Source: JBOHER01 sp050701115 (GTDB taxonomy: Bacteria; Actinomycetota; Actinomycetes; Mycobacteriales; Pseudonocardiaceae). Taken from it: a stretch of 17,861 nt of DNA. The number at the start of each line of letters is the position of its first letter. Position 1 is the first letter of the stretch. Below, in pieces: positions 1 through 7,591 of the stretch. The notes beneath the pieces are model-generated. The model was given only the letters and a program-made list of their open reading frames with translations. It ran no database searches and was not told the origin of the DNA. The translations under genes were made by a program, and so were the position numbers. Where the stretch lies: positions 1 to 17,861 of the forward strand of contig JBOHER010000463.1 of NCBI GenBank assembly GCA_050701115.1. The letters run 5' to 3'.

Positions 1-29
1 GCCTTGGGTGCCGTATATGCACCCAAGGC
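1..29. terminator. Strong hairpin, likely transcription terminator
   Basis: Bases 1-11 (GCCTTGGGTGC) and 19-29 (GCACCCAAGGC) are perfect inverted repeats of 11 bp around a 7-base loop. The hairpin starts 22 bases past the stop of the AMIN-like lipoprotein gene on the minus strand, where a terminator for that transcript would be expected. No T-tract can be judged on the minus strand because the window ends there. The stem may extend beyond the left edge. Confidence 0.7.
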
Positions 30-51
30 CACCTTCAGCTCCCCAGCGGCG

Positions 52-732
52 TCACCTATGGGCGATGTCGACGATCACCTGACGGGTGCTGGTGGAATCG
101 TTCACGACGGTGAAGGCGCGGAACGGAAGCTGCTCGCGCACCCCGATGGCTGTGGTGCTCTGGCCTTCGAAGAACCCGGCGAACCGCACAGCGCGCAGGC
201 TCGTCCAGCCGGCCAGCTGACTTGCTGGGTAGAAGTAGTCGCCGCTGGCGGCGAGCATGTTCTGCCCGTCGGGGTAACCCTGGATCGACGATCGCACGAT
301 CACCTGCAGCGCCGCGCCACCGTTCACCGGCACGGGATTCCCCGAGCCGTCCGCACGCACAACCGGTACATACTTCACCAGGAACCCGACCGGATCGGTT
401 CCCTTGACATCGAACACGACGCGGTCGAAACAGTCGTGTTTCCCGGCGCGCACCCGGAAAAGCTCCTCGGTCGACTGCCCGGGTCCTTCGTCAGCGGCCG
501 TGTTCCAGCCGCCGGTCGCCGGACAGGAGGGCAGCGGCGTCGGGACAGCGGACGGCGCCGCGGGTGCCGCCGGAGCCGCGGCAGGAGCGCTGGTGGCAGC
601 CGGGGGTGCCGTCCGCGTGGTTGTCGGTTGGTCCCCGAAGTACCCTGGATCGTCCGGGTCCGGATCCGACCCGACGCAGGCCGCGGTGAACGCAAGGGCC
701 ACCAAAGCTACCGTGATGCCCAGTCCTCGCAT
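52..732 (-). CDS. Lipoprotein with AMIN-like domain
   Basis: A 226-residue exported protein. The chosen ATG at 732 gives a short hydrophobic signal ending in FTAAC (Cys19), a lipobox-like site, and has GGGAG 8 bases upstream; the longer reading frame to 774 would bury the signal. Residues 20-70 are a Thr/Pro/Ala-rich linker. Residues 90-226 form a beta-rich domain (FRVRAGKHDCFDRVVFDV near the start, RAFTVVNDSTSTRQVIVDIAHR-type end) that resembles the actinobacterial AMIN-like family. AMIN domains in other proteins help localise envelope proteins, but the role of this family is not established. Cys70 and Cys101 could form a disulfide. It follows the M15 peptidase lipoprotein by 146 bases on the same strand and may be expressed with it or from its own promoter. 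Confidence 0.85.
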   Translation of the reverse strand: MRGLGITVALVALAFTAACVGSDPDPDDPGYFGDQPTTTRTAPPAATSAPAAAPAAPAAPSAVPTPLPSCPATGGWNTAADEGPGQSTEELFRVRAGKHDCFDRVVFDVKGTDPVGFLVKYVPVVRADGSGNPVPVNGGAALQVIVRSSIQGYPDGQNMLAASGDYFYPASQLAGWTSLRAVRFAGFFEGQSTTAIGVREQLPFRAFTVVNDSTSTRQVIVDIAHR

Positions 733-878
733 CGGACGTACTCCCGTTCTTCTGGCACCGCCCGGCCAACGCAAAGCCGGGAAAACCCACGGTGTACAGC
801 AAAGGACGCGCGGTCGGGCTCGAAGGTCGCGGAAATCGGGCCGCCGTTACCTGATCGGTGCAACCAGCCCATACGCCG
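733..878. other. Intergenic region between two lipoprotein genes
   Basis: No gene is seen in these 146 bases. There is a weak inverted repeat, CCCGGC at 761-766 and GCCGGG at 776-781, without a T-tract in the minus direction. It could be a weak terminator or attenuator for the long upstream operon. No convincing -10/-35 pair was found for the downstream lipoprotein. Confidence 0.4.
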
Positions 879-2069
879 TCATCGGCGGACGAGGGCGGCC
901 AACTCGAAGTGCATCGGGTCGGTCCACTGCCAGTCGCCGCCCCACGCGAAACCCCACCGCTTCAAGATGGCGACCACGTCCCGGTCGATCTCGCCCACCG
1001 TGCCACGCAGGTTACCCGCCACATTCAGGTCGACCGCGATCCCCCACGTATGCAGGGACAATCCTCGGCTCGGGTCATGACCGATGAACCGTGGCACGTA
1101 GCACCCGCCGTAATCGCCCGGGTCGATGGTGTGGGCAAGGCCGCGCCGCACGATTTCCTCCAGCGCCGAGCGCAGTTGCGGCAGCATCACCCGGTGGCAG
1201 GTGACCCGGCCCAGGATCGGCACCGTCTCGGTGCGAATGTTGGCGGCCACCCAGCTCGCCTCGGGTTCGACCGTGCCGTCCGGGAAGTACCGATAGCGAA
1301 ACGATCCGACTGCTTGGGCCACCGAGCCGCCGGTCAGATACGCGGCTTGCCGGGTGCCTGTCTTGGGCACGGTCTTGGTCAGCGGCTGGACCGCCGCGCG
1401 CTTGCCGACCACCTCGCGCACGGCGGCGGTCGCCCCCTCCAGGTCGGAGTGCCGCACCGATACCAGCAGCGCGTTCTCGGGCTTCATGCCGAGTTGTCCC
1501 CTGCGCCGCTCGTTCACCACCGCGTCGATCTGCGGCACCGTGGTCGCGTATGCGCCGATCCGCAAGGCGAGCTCATCGGATTCCTTGCGCAGGCCGAGGA
1601 CGCCACCCAACGGCTGGCTCAGATCCCGGCCGATCTGGTGGCTGATGATCGCGTCGCCACCGGCGACGGATTGCCACACCGCGTCCATCCCCGCGGTGGA
1701 CTCGTGGGTGAACCGGCGATAGGAGGCCGCGTCGACGGCGGCGACGGTGATCGACCGTTCGCCAATCGGAACCGAGGCCACCGAGAGCGGTGTCGCCAAT
1801 CGGACCCCATCCACGGCATTGACCCGCTCGTGCACCGTGGCAGGCAGGGATCGCTCGCCGACCACCAGCAGATCGGCGGTCAGCAGCTTGCCCTTGAGCG
1901 GTCCGGGATCGGGGACCGCCCACGCCTCCGACGACGCCTCCGGGGCGACCGTGGCCTGCTCGGCCGCGACCTGCCCCACATCGATCGAGTCGTACAGACC
2001 GCACCCGGCCAGCCCCGCACTCAGCAGGACGGCGGATGCGGCCAGCACCGTAGCGTCGCGAAACCTCAT
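879..2069 (-). CDS. Lipoprotein: MacB/FtsX-like periplasmic domain fused to M15 (VanY-type) peptidase
   Basis: A 396-residue lipoprotein. The ATG at 2069 gives a signal peptide with lipobox LAGC (Cys23) and lies 2 bases after the stop of the preceding gene, so translation is probably coupled. Residues about 60-225 resemble the periplasmic core domain of MacB/FtsX ABC permeases (a run of VDGVRLATPLSVASVP, then VAAVDAASYRRF, then a GGDAIISHQIGRDL stretch). Residues about 290-396 are a zinc peptidase of the M15 VanY/D,D-carboxypeptidase type: SLHTWGIAVDLN supplies His340 and Asp347, and DPMHFE supplies His387. Family members cut the D-Ala-D-Ala or other peptide bonds of peptidoglycan stems. The peptidase call is secure; the MacB-like call rests on pattern only, and no membrane helices or ATPase accompany it within the protein. 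Confidence 0.88.
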   Translation of the reverse strand: MRFRDATVLAASAVLLSAGLAGCGLYDSIDVGQVAAEQATVAPEASSEAWAVPDPGPLKGKLLTADLLVVGERSLPATVHERVNAVDGVRLATPLSVASVPIGERSITVAAVDAASYRRFTHESTAGMDAVWQSVAGGDAIISHQIGRDLSQPLGGVLGLRKESDELALRIGAYATTVPQIDAVVNERRRGQLGMKPENALLVSVRHSDLEGATAAVREVVGKRAAVQPLTKTVPKTGTRQAAYLTGGSVAQAVGSFRYRYFPDGTVEPEASWVAANIRTETVPILGRVTCHRVMLPQLRSALEEIVRRGLAHTIDPGDYGGCYVPRFIGHDPSRGLSLHTWGIAVDLNVAGNLRGTVGEIDRDVVAILKRWGFAWGGDWQWTDPMHFELAALVRR

Positions 2070-2071
2070 CC

Positions 2072-2539
2072 TCAGTTCGTCAGCTGCCCGAGTCTCGGCG
2101 GGTTGCAGACGCGACACGGCGTCAGTCCCCGCGAGACGACATCCTCGATCCGCACCAGCTCCGCCTCATCGCGCGCTTCGGGCAGGTGGCAGTCGACCCG
2201 GTGGTAGGAGGACTCCCCCGCCACCACGAACCCGGTGAAGCCGAACCCGGTGGCGGCGATGCCCGCGTTCCCACCCTGGTGCTCGGTAGCCACGGTCAGC
2301 CGATCGATGGCCGCCTCCAGCTTGGCCCGATCCTGCCGCTGATTCTGCACGATGATCATGGACGCGCCGACGATGACGACAGCGAGACCGACCATCCCGC
2401 CCGAGATCAGATAGGGGAACTGGGCGTGAATGAATGGCTGGCTGGCCGCCCCGTTCCAACCGAGGAACATCACCACGAACCCCACGAGGCACAGCAGCAC
2501 ACCGAGCTGCCCGCCCAGCCGACTGAGATTGATCTGCAC
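2072..2539 (-). CDS. Two-helix membrane protein with Ada-like zinc-binding motif
   Basis: A 155-residue protein of unknown function. The start is GTG with AAGGAG 7 bases upstream. Hydrophobic helices lie at about residues 10-32 and 43-65, followed by a charged stretch at 66-87 with coiled-coil character. The C-terminal part carries YHRVDC and, 24 residues later, PCRVC: His113, Cys117, Cys142 and Cys145. This spacing matches the small metal-binding motif seen at the N-terminus of Ada and in many short membrane or nuclease proteins, so zinc binding is likely. It lies 17 bases after livF and 2 bases before the M15 lipoprotein gene, so it belongs to the transporter operon. It may be an accessory or regulatory part of the transporter; this is inference. 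Confidence 0.8.
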   Translation of the reverse strand: MQINLSRLGGQLGVLLCLVGFVVMFLGWNGAASQPFIHAQFPYLISGGMVGLAVVIVGASMIIVQNQRQDRAKLEAAIDRLTVATEHQGGNAGIAATGFGFTGFVVAGESSYHRVDCHLPEARDEAELVRIEDVVSRGLTPCRVCNPPRLGQLTN

Positions 2540-2556
2540 TCCTGCGCTCCTTATGG

Positions 2557-3264
2557 CTATGCCCCGAGGTACGCCTCGCGCAGGTTGACGCCGCGAAGCT
2601 CGTCACCAACGCCGGTGTACACCAGGGTCCCTTTCTCCATGATCAGTGCCCGGTCCGCGAACGGCAGCGCGCCGGCGTTCTGTTCCACCATCAGCACCGT
2701 CGTGCCGTCGGCCTTGATCCGCGACGTCACTTCCCACACCGTCCGGGCCAGAGTCGGCGACAGCCCGAGGGAGGCCTCGTCGATCAGCAGCAGCCGGGGG
2801 CGGGACATCAGGGCTCGGCCGACCGCGAGCATCTGCTGCTCACCGCCGGACAACGTGCCTGCCAGCTGGTCCTCCCGCTCGCCGAGCGCAGGGAAGTAGT
2901 CGAACACCAGATCCAGCTGACGCTTGACTGTCTTGCCGTCCCTGCGCCGGGTCCATGCCCCGAGCCGGAGGTTCTGCCGGACGGTCAGCCGCGGGAACAC
3001 CCGGCGACCCTCCGGGCACAGCGAGATCCCGCCCGCCACCCGCGTCGACGGGGACTTCCGGCCGAGATCCTTGCCGTCGAAGCGCACCCGGCCCGAGCGG
3101 GCGCGCAGCAGTCCGGCGATGGTGGCGACCGTGGTGGTCTTGCCCGCTCCGTTGAGGCCGAGCAGCACACACAGTTCGCCTTCCTCGACCACGAAGTCGA
3201 TCCCGTGCAGCACCGGGTACGCGTCATAGCCGACGACCAGGTCGGAGACTTCCAGCAGCGCCAT
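2557..3264 (-). CDS. livF: LIV-type ABC transporter ATP-binding protein LivF
   Basis: A 235-residue cytoplasmic ATPase that powers a branched-chain-amino-acid-type (HAAT family) importer. Walker A is GLNGAGKTT at residues 36-44, the ABC signature LSGGEQQ at 138-144, and Walker B LLLIDEAS at 158-165. The switch region reads VEQNA, with Gln where most ABC proteins have His; this is normal in LivF and separates it from LivG. Length is typical. The ATG at 3264 overlaps the livG stop by one base (TGATG), so the two ATPases are translationally coupled. LivF is expected to pair with LivG under the LivH/LivM permeases. Confidence 0.95.
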   Translation of the reverse strand: MALLEVSDLVVGYDAYPVLHGIDFVVEEGELCVLLGLNGAGKTTTVATIAGLLRARSGRVRFDGKDLGRKSPSTRVAGGISLCPEGRRVFPRLTVRQNLRLGAWTRRRDGKTVKRQLDLVFDYFPALGEREDQLAGTLSGGEQQMLAVGRALMSRPRLLLIDEASLGLSPTLARTVWEVTSRIKADGTTVLMVEQNAGALPFADRALIMEKGTLVYTGVGDELRGVNLREAYLGA

Positions 3265-4067
3265 CAGACGTACTCCTCCTGGGGTCGCGCGCCCGCGGGC
3301 TCGTCCGGATCCTCGCCCAGATAAGCGCGCACCACCTCGGGATGCCTGCGCACCACGTCCGGCTTGCCCTCGGCGAGCACCTCACCGAAGTTGAGGCAGT
3401 ACACATAGTCGGAGACCTGGGTGACCAGCGGAACGTGGTGATCAATCATCACGATGGTGATGCCGAACTCCTTGCGCAGCGACAGCAGCGTGTTGCCGAG
3501 CGCTTCGGCCTCCTCGGGGCCCATGCCCGAGCCGGGCTCGTCCAGCAGCAGCAGGTCGGGATCGGTAGCAAGCACCGCGGCGATCTCGACCTTCTTCAGC
3601 ACGCCGTAGGGCAGATCGGCGACCCGGGCCTGTGCGACATCCTCCAACTCGAGCAGGCCGAGGAGTTGGCCCGCGCGTTCGCGCAGCCTGCGCTCCTCGA
3701 CGAAGGTGGCGGGGCCACCGGCCATCCCGGCCCACGGGTCGTAGTCGGTCTCCAGGTGCTGTGCGGTGACCACGTTCTCCAGCACCGTGGTGTTCTTGAC
3801 CAGCCCCACGTTCTGGAAGGTACGGCCGATGCCCAGCGCGGTCCGCTGGTGCACCGGCAGCCGGGTGATGGCCCGGCCCCGGTAGCGGATCTTGCCCTTG
3901 CTGGGCCGGTAGAACCCGGTGATGCAGTTGAACAGGGTGGTCTTACCCGCACCATTAGGTCCGATGATGCCGACGATCTCCCACTCGCCCGCCTGCAGGC
4001 TGACCTCCTGCAACGCCTTGACGCCACCGAAATTGATGCTGACGTTGCGTACCTCAAGCACGGACAT
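3264..4067 (-). CDS. livG: LIV-type ABC transporter ATP-binding protein LivG, unusual signature motif
   Basis: A 267-residue ATPase partner of LivF. Walker A GPNGAGKTT is at 36-44, the Q-loop Gln is at 85 in GRTFQN, Walker B LLLLDEP is at 172-178, and the switch His is at 210 in VMIDHH. The signature reads LPYGVLKK (152-159), where LivG proteins normally have LPYGxQRR; Leu replaces the conserved Gln. The long insert after the Q-loop (residues 100-130) is usual for LivG. The ATG at 4067 has GGAGG 6 bases upstream and overlaps the livM end by 14 bases. The acidic tail after residue 250 is variable in the family. Confidence 0.94.
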   Translation of the reverse strand: MSVLEVRNVSINFGGVKALQEVSLQAGEWEIVGIIGPNGAGKTTLFNCITGFYRPSKGKIRYRGRAITRLPVHQRTALGIGRTFQNVGLVKNTTVLENVVTAQHLETDYDPWAGMAGGPATFVEERRLRERAGQLLGLLELEDVAQARVADLPYGVLKKVEIAAVLATDPDLLLLDEPGSGMGPEEAEALGNTLLSLRKEFGITIVMIDHHVPLVTQVSDYVYCLNFGEVLAEGKPDVVRRHPEVVRAYLGEDPDEPAGARPQEEYV

Positions 4068-5241
4068 CGGTGACCTCCACCTCGGTGACCTTGCCCGCGT
4101 GCGGGTTGAACCTGTTGCCCAGCAGCCATTCCTTGATCGGTGCGATCTGCTGGCCGATGCCGCCCGGGAACAGGGTGATGGTCAGCAGCAGCAGGATCGG
4201 GCCGACTACCAGCCCGAAGAACTCGGCGGGTAACCCGATGGTTCCGATGAAGCCCTCAATGTGCAGGATGTGTACCAGCGTGCCCTCTTCCATCAACGCG
4301 AAGATCACCGATCCGATGACGACGCCGACCCGGTTGCGTAACCCGCCGACCACCGTCATCAGGATGAACAGCAGAGCCAGCTGGAAACTGAAGGTGGTGG
4401 GCACGATGAACTGGGATTGGCTGGCCAACAGCGCGCCGCCGATGCTGGCGAACACCCCCGAGGTGACGAACGCGAGCAGTGTGTAGGCCTTCACGTTGAT
4501 GCCGTAGGACGAGGCCACCCGCGGGTTTTCCCGCAGCGCCTGCAGTGCCCGGCCACCCTTGGTGCGCATCAGCCGCCAGTCCACCCACAGCACCAGGGCC
4601 AGGAAGGCAAGACACAGGTAGTAGAAGGTGTAGTCACTCTCGAAACCGAGCGGCCGCGGTACGTTCTTGCCACCCTCGCCACCGGTGAACGCGGTGATCC
4701 CGAACAGGGTCTCCTGGGCGAACACACCGTAGGCCAGCGTGACCAGCGCGAAGTAGAGGCCGGTGAGCCGCAACGACACCGCCCCCAGCGCGGCGGCCTG
4801 TAGTCCGCCCGCGATCGCCGCGATCGGCACCGCCAACCAGAACTCGATGCCGAGATCGACGACGATGTAGGCGGAAACGAACGCGCCCACCCCGACGAAC
4901 GCCTGGTGACCCAGCGAAATCGTGCCTGCGTAACCGATCAGCACGTTGAGCGACAGCCCGATGATGGCGAAGATGACCGCCTTGGCCGCGTGGCTGACAT
5001 CGGAGACGCCTAGCTCGAACGGCGAAAGGTAGTTGCCCGGCATCGCGAACACCACCCAGGCAAGCGCCAGCCAAATCAGACCACGAGCGAACCAGCCTGC
5101 GCCGCCGGGCCGGAATGCCGCTTCCGCTTCCTCATCGGCGATGACCGCGGGCAACTCCCGGGTCGACTCCTTGGCGTCCTCCTTGGGGAGCACCGTGGTC
5201 AACTCGGCGGTGGTCTCGGCCGCGTCCTGCGTGCCTCTCAT
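4054..5241 (-). CDS. livM: LIV-type ABC transporter permease LivM
   Basis: A 395-residue inner-membrane permease. Multiple hydrophobic helices start near residue 52. The LivM hallmark LSLNVLIGYAGTISLGHQAF lies at about 96-115, and the cytoplasmic ATPase-contact region ALRENPRVASSYGINVKAY follows in the C-terminal half. The ATG at 5241 is preceded by GGAAGG and overlaps the livH stop as ATGA, which is why it is preferred over longer readings to 5715. An odd feature is a cytoplasmic N-terminal extension of about 45 residues, rich in Glu, Thr and Ala, that is not part of the permease fold. Some LivM proteins have such extensions, but its role here is unknown. Confidence 0.94.
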   Translation of the reverse strand: MRGTQDAAETTAELTTVLPKEDAKESTRELPAVIADEEAEAAFRPGGAGWFARGLIWLALAWVVFAMPGNYLSPFELGVSDVSHAAKAVIFAIIGLSLNVLIGYAGTISLGHQAFVGVGAFVSAYIVVDLGIEFWLAVPIAAIAGGLQAAALGAVSLRLTGLYFALVTLAYGVFAQETLFGITAFTGGEGGKNVPRPLGFESDYTFYYLCLAFLALVLWVDWRLMRTKGGRALQALRENPRVASSYGINVKAYTLLAFVTSGVFASIGGALLASQSQFIVPTTFSFQLALLFILMTVVGGLRNRVGVVIGSVIFALMEEGTLVHILHIEGFIGTIGLPAEFFGLVVGPILLLLTITLFPGGIGQQIAPIKEWLLGNRFNPHAGKVTEVEVTDVRA

Positions 5242-6134
5242 GCCGCCGCCGCCTTCCGCACGAACAGGCCATGCGGCCGCAACAGCAGCACCACGAGCAG
5301 GAAGACGAACAGCATCATCGCGCCGCCGCCGGACATGCCGCCGAAGATGCTCAGGCCGCCCAGTTGCTTGATGACACCAACGACCAAGCCGCCGAGCAGC
5401 GCGCCGGGCATACTCCGCATACCCCCCAGCACCGCGGCCATGAACCCGGGCAACAGGGCCGCACCGGCACCGAAGCTCAGGAAGCCCGCGGTGAAGGTCA
5501 GGTTGGGCCCGGACAGCACACCTGCCAGGCCGCCGAGCAGCGCGGCGATTCCCCAGGTCATCATCGACACCCGACGGACACTGATGCCCACCAGTTCGGC
5601 GGCGGTCGCCTCCTGCTGGGCAGCCTGGATGGCCAGGCCGGAGGGCGACTTGAAGAAGATCGCGAGCCCGACGGCCACCGCGACGAGCACGCCAACGGTG
5701 ATCAGCTGTTGCCAACTGATCGTCGCCCCGAACGGCGAGGCGGCAACACCCTCGACGATCCTGGGCATGGTCCGGATCGGAACTTCGTTGTTCTGCCAGA
5801 ACTGAATGCCGATTGCCGCGAGCGCGACGCCCGCGGTGCCCACCAGCAGGGTCACCCGGGAACCGTTGCGGAGCGGATGGATCACCAGCCGTTCCGTCGC
5901 CAGGCCCATCGCCACCGCGGCGGCTAGGCCGAAGAAGAAGCCCCAGAGATAACTCCAGCCCCAGAGTTCGACCGCGGCGAAGGCCGCGAACAGGCCCACC
6001 GTGCCGAACTCGGCCTGCGCGAAGTTGAACACGCCCGATGCCCGGTAGATCAGCACGATGCCCAGCGCCACCAGGGCGTAGACGCTGCCCTCGAGCACCC
6101 CGTTGACCAGGGCGATGCCCAGTTCTTGAATCAT
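5238..6134 (-). CDS. livH: LIV-type ABC transporter permease LivH
   Basis: A 298-residue permease with about eight hydrophobic segments, the normal length for LivH. The N-terminus NGVLEGSVYALVALGIVLIY and the following GVFNFAQAEFG are typical of the family. The ATPase-contact loop reads AAQQEATAAELVGISVRRVS in the middle; the Arg usually found at its start is Gln here. The ATG at 6134 overlaps the stop of the substrate-binding protein gene by 4 bases (ATGA), and its own stop overlaps livM in the same way. It forms the membrane channel with LivM. Confidence 0.95.
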   Translation of the reverse strand: MIQELGIALVNGVLEGSVYALVALGIVLIYRASGVFNFAQAEFGTVGLFAAFAAVELWGWSYLWGFFFGLAAAVAMGLATERLVIHPLRNGSRVTLLVGTAGVALAAIGIQFWQNNEVPIRTMPRIVEGVAASPFGATISWQQLITVGVLVAVAVGLAIFFKSPSGLAIQAAQQEATAAELVGISVRRVSMMTWGIAALLGGLAGVLSGPNLTFTAGFLSFGAGAALLPGFMAAVLGGMRSMPGALLGGLVVGVIKQLGGLSIFGGMSGGGAMMLFVFLLVVLLLRPHGLFVRKAAAA

Positions 6135-7591
6135 GGCCGGACGTTCAATCGTTCGGTCTTGTACTGCCGCGAGCCACAGTCAGCCTTGAGCAGATGCATC
6201 GCGGTGCCGCCAAAGTTCTTGTTGCCGCCGAACTTCACCGCGGGATAGACGCCGTTGTCGAAGGTCTTGCCGCTGTCGAGCACCTTCATCAGGCTCTGCC
6301 TGCTCAGGTCCTTGCCGGCGGCGCCCATCATCTGGCTGACCAGCTTCTCGATACCCCAGATCGCGATGCCGATGTCGTCCGGGGCGGAGCCGTTCTTCTT
6401 GCGGTACGCGGGCGAGAAGTTCGGATCCATTGAGTTGATCTTGTCCAGCTGCGGGAACGAGGAGAAGAAGCGCGCGTTGTTCAGCTGGGGACAGCCACCC
6501 GTGGCCACGATGTTGAGACCGTTGGTGTTGCCCGGTCCGACGAACTGCACGGTGCAGGTCATGGCCTTGGTGACGTTGATCAGGCCACTTGGGCTGGCGT
6601 TCCACACCACCGCCTTGACCCCGCTGTTGCAGATCCTGGCCGCGATCGTCGGCGCCTCGGACTGGATGTTCTTCGGCACCCGTTCCGCGAGTGCCAGGTT
6701 GCTGCCGAACGCTTTCTTCAGCGAGTTCTGCTGGATCCCGAAGTAATTGTTCAGGCTGTCGTTGTTGGCGACGAGCAAGCCGACCTTCTGGCCGCCGAAC
6801 TGGCTCTTCACCACGTTGGTCACCATCGGCGCCTGCTGCTCGTAGGTGAGCGAGGCAGCGTAGAAGGTGGGCAATGCGTTCAGCGATCCCTGCCCGGGTC
6901 GCGTCTCATGCACTCCCCCGGAAAGGTAGGGCACGCCGACCGCGGCCGCGTAACGAGCGCAGGAGTCGATCTGGTCGGACCCGCCGCCGCCGATGAGCAG
7001 AAAGACCTTCTGCTGCTGGGCCAGGTCTTTGCAGACCGCCCGAGCGTGGTTCGGATCGAACTTGTCGTCCCGGAACAGCACCTCGAGCTTGCGCCCGTTG
7101 ATGCCGCCCCTGCCGTTGATGTAGTCGGCGTACACGCCCACCGCGTTCTGGAACGACCGCTGCGGGAACGCCGCGGCACCGGTCACCGGGGCGTGGATAC
7201 CGATCTTGATCGTGGTGTCGGTGACACCGGTCCGGTCGGCGGGGCCTGCCGGTCCTCCTGGTGAGCCGGGGCTGCCGGGTGTGCCGGGAGTGCCGGGTGT
7301 CCCTGCCGCGTTGCCGCTGCCGGTGCCCGTTCCGGTGCCCGATTCGGTTCCGGCGTCGGCACCCGCCACACTGCCGTCCGCACCGGGGATCGTGCCGTCG
7401 GCCCCGGGTATGACTCCCTCGGCACCGGGTACCAGCCCCTCCGCGCCGGGCACCGCACCCGGCACGCCGAGCCCCTGCCCGCCCGGCCCATAGAGCTGCG
7501 CGACTCCCGGCTTCTGACCGCAGCCCGCGGCCAGCATCCCGGCGAGGGCAAAGGTGATCGCACCGATTTGCCATGCCTGTACCCGCATCAT
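6131..7591 (-). CDS. LIV-type ABC transporter substrate-binding lipoprotein with collagen-like linker
   Basis: A 486-residue solute-binding protein of the LivK/periplasmic-binding type I fold. ATGATG at 7591-7586 overlaps the upstream stop; the first ATG is taken as the start. The signal ends in LAAGC (Cys24), so it is lipid-anchored. Residues 42-76 are repeats of P-G-A-[ED]-G-x-[IV], residues 84-93 a Gly/Thr/Ser stretch, and residues 97-117 collagen-like Gly-x-y units (GTPGTPGTPGSPGSPGGP). The binding domain begins near residue 122 (GVTDTTIKIGIHAPVTG) and runs to the end. It has six or seven Cys residues, which is many for this family and would allow disulfides. The substrate cannot be read from the sequence. 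Confidence 0.93.
   Translation of the reverse strand: MMRVQAWQIGAITFALAGMLAAGCGQKPGVAQLYGPGGQGLGVPGAVPGAEGLVPGAEGVIPGADGTIPGADGSVAGADAGTESGTGTGTGSGNAAGTPGTPGTPGSPGSPGGPAGPADRTGVTDTTIKIGIHAPVTGAAAFPQRSFQNAVGVYADYINGRGGINGRKLEVLFRDDKFDPNHARAVCKDLAQQQKVFLLIGGGGSDQIDSCARYAAAVGVPYLSGGVHETRPGQGSLNALPTFYAASLTYEQQAPMVTNVVKSQFGGQKVGLLVANNDSLNNYFGIQQNSLKKAFGSNLALAERVPKNIQSEAPTIAARICNSGVKAVVWNASPSGLINVTKAMTCTVQFVGPGNTNGLNIVATGGCPQLNNARFFSSFPQLDKINSMDPNFSPAYRKKNGSAPDDIGIAIWGIEKLVSQMMGAAGKDLSRQSLMKVLDSGKTFDNGVYPAVKFGGNKNFGGTAMHLLKADCGSRQYKTERLNVRP
7238..7468 (-). repeat. Low-complexity coding repeat (Gly-rich linker of the substrate-binding protein)
   Basis: This in-frame stretch encodes residues 42-118 of the substrate-binding lipoprotein. 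It contains about five copies of a 6-7-residue Pro-Gly-Ala-Glu/Asp-Gly unit followed by about seven Gly-x-Pro or Gly-x-Ser triplets. The DNA is correspondingly repetitive (near-repeats such as gcaccgggta and tgccgggtgt), so copy number is likely to vary between strains. Confidence 0.75.

Noticed and set aside
761..781. Hairpin CCCGGC/GCCGGG as a firm terminator
   Set aside because: Only 6 bp and no T-tract on the minus strand; listed only as a weak element of the intergenic region.
858..2207. Long plus-strand open frame (449 residues)
   Set aside because: It lies opposite the M15 lipoprotein gene, whose signal, lipobox and zinc motifs are clear. The antisense product is His/Arg/Gly-rich with no recognisable domain, as expected for a high-GC shadow.
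3342..4073. Plus-strand open frame of 243 residues opposite livG
   Set aside because: The minus strand encodes a clear ABC ATPase here; the plus-strand product matches nothing recognisable.
7206..7493. Possible CRISPR-like or tandem repeat array near 7240-7470
   Set aside because: The repeats are short, degenerate and in frame with the binding protein, encoding its Gly-rich linker; there are no spacers.
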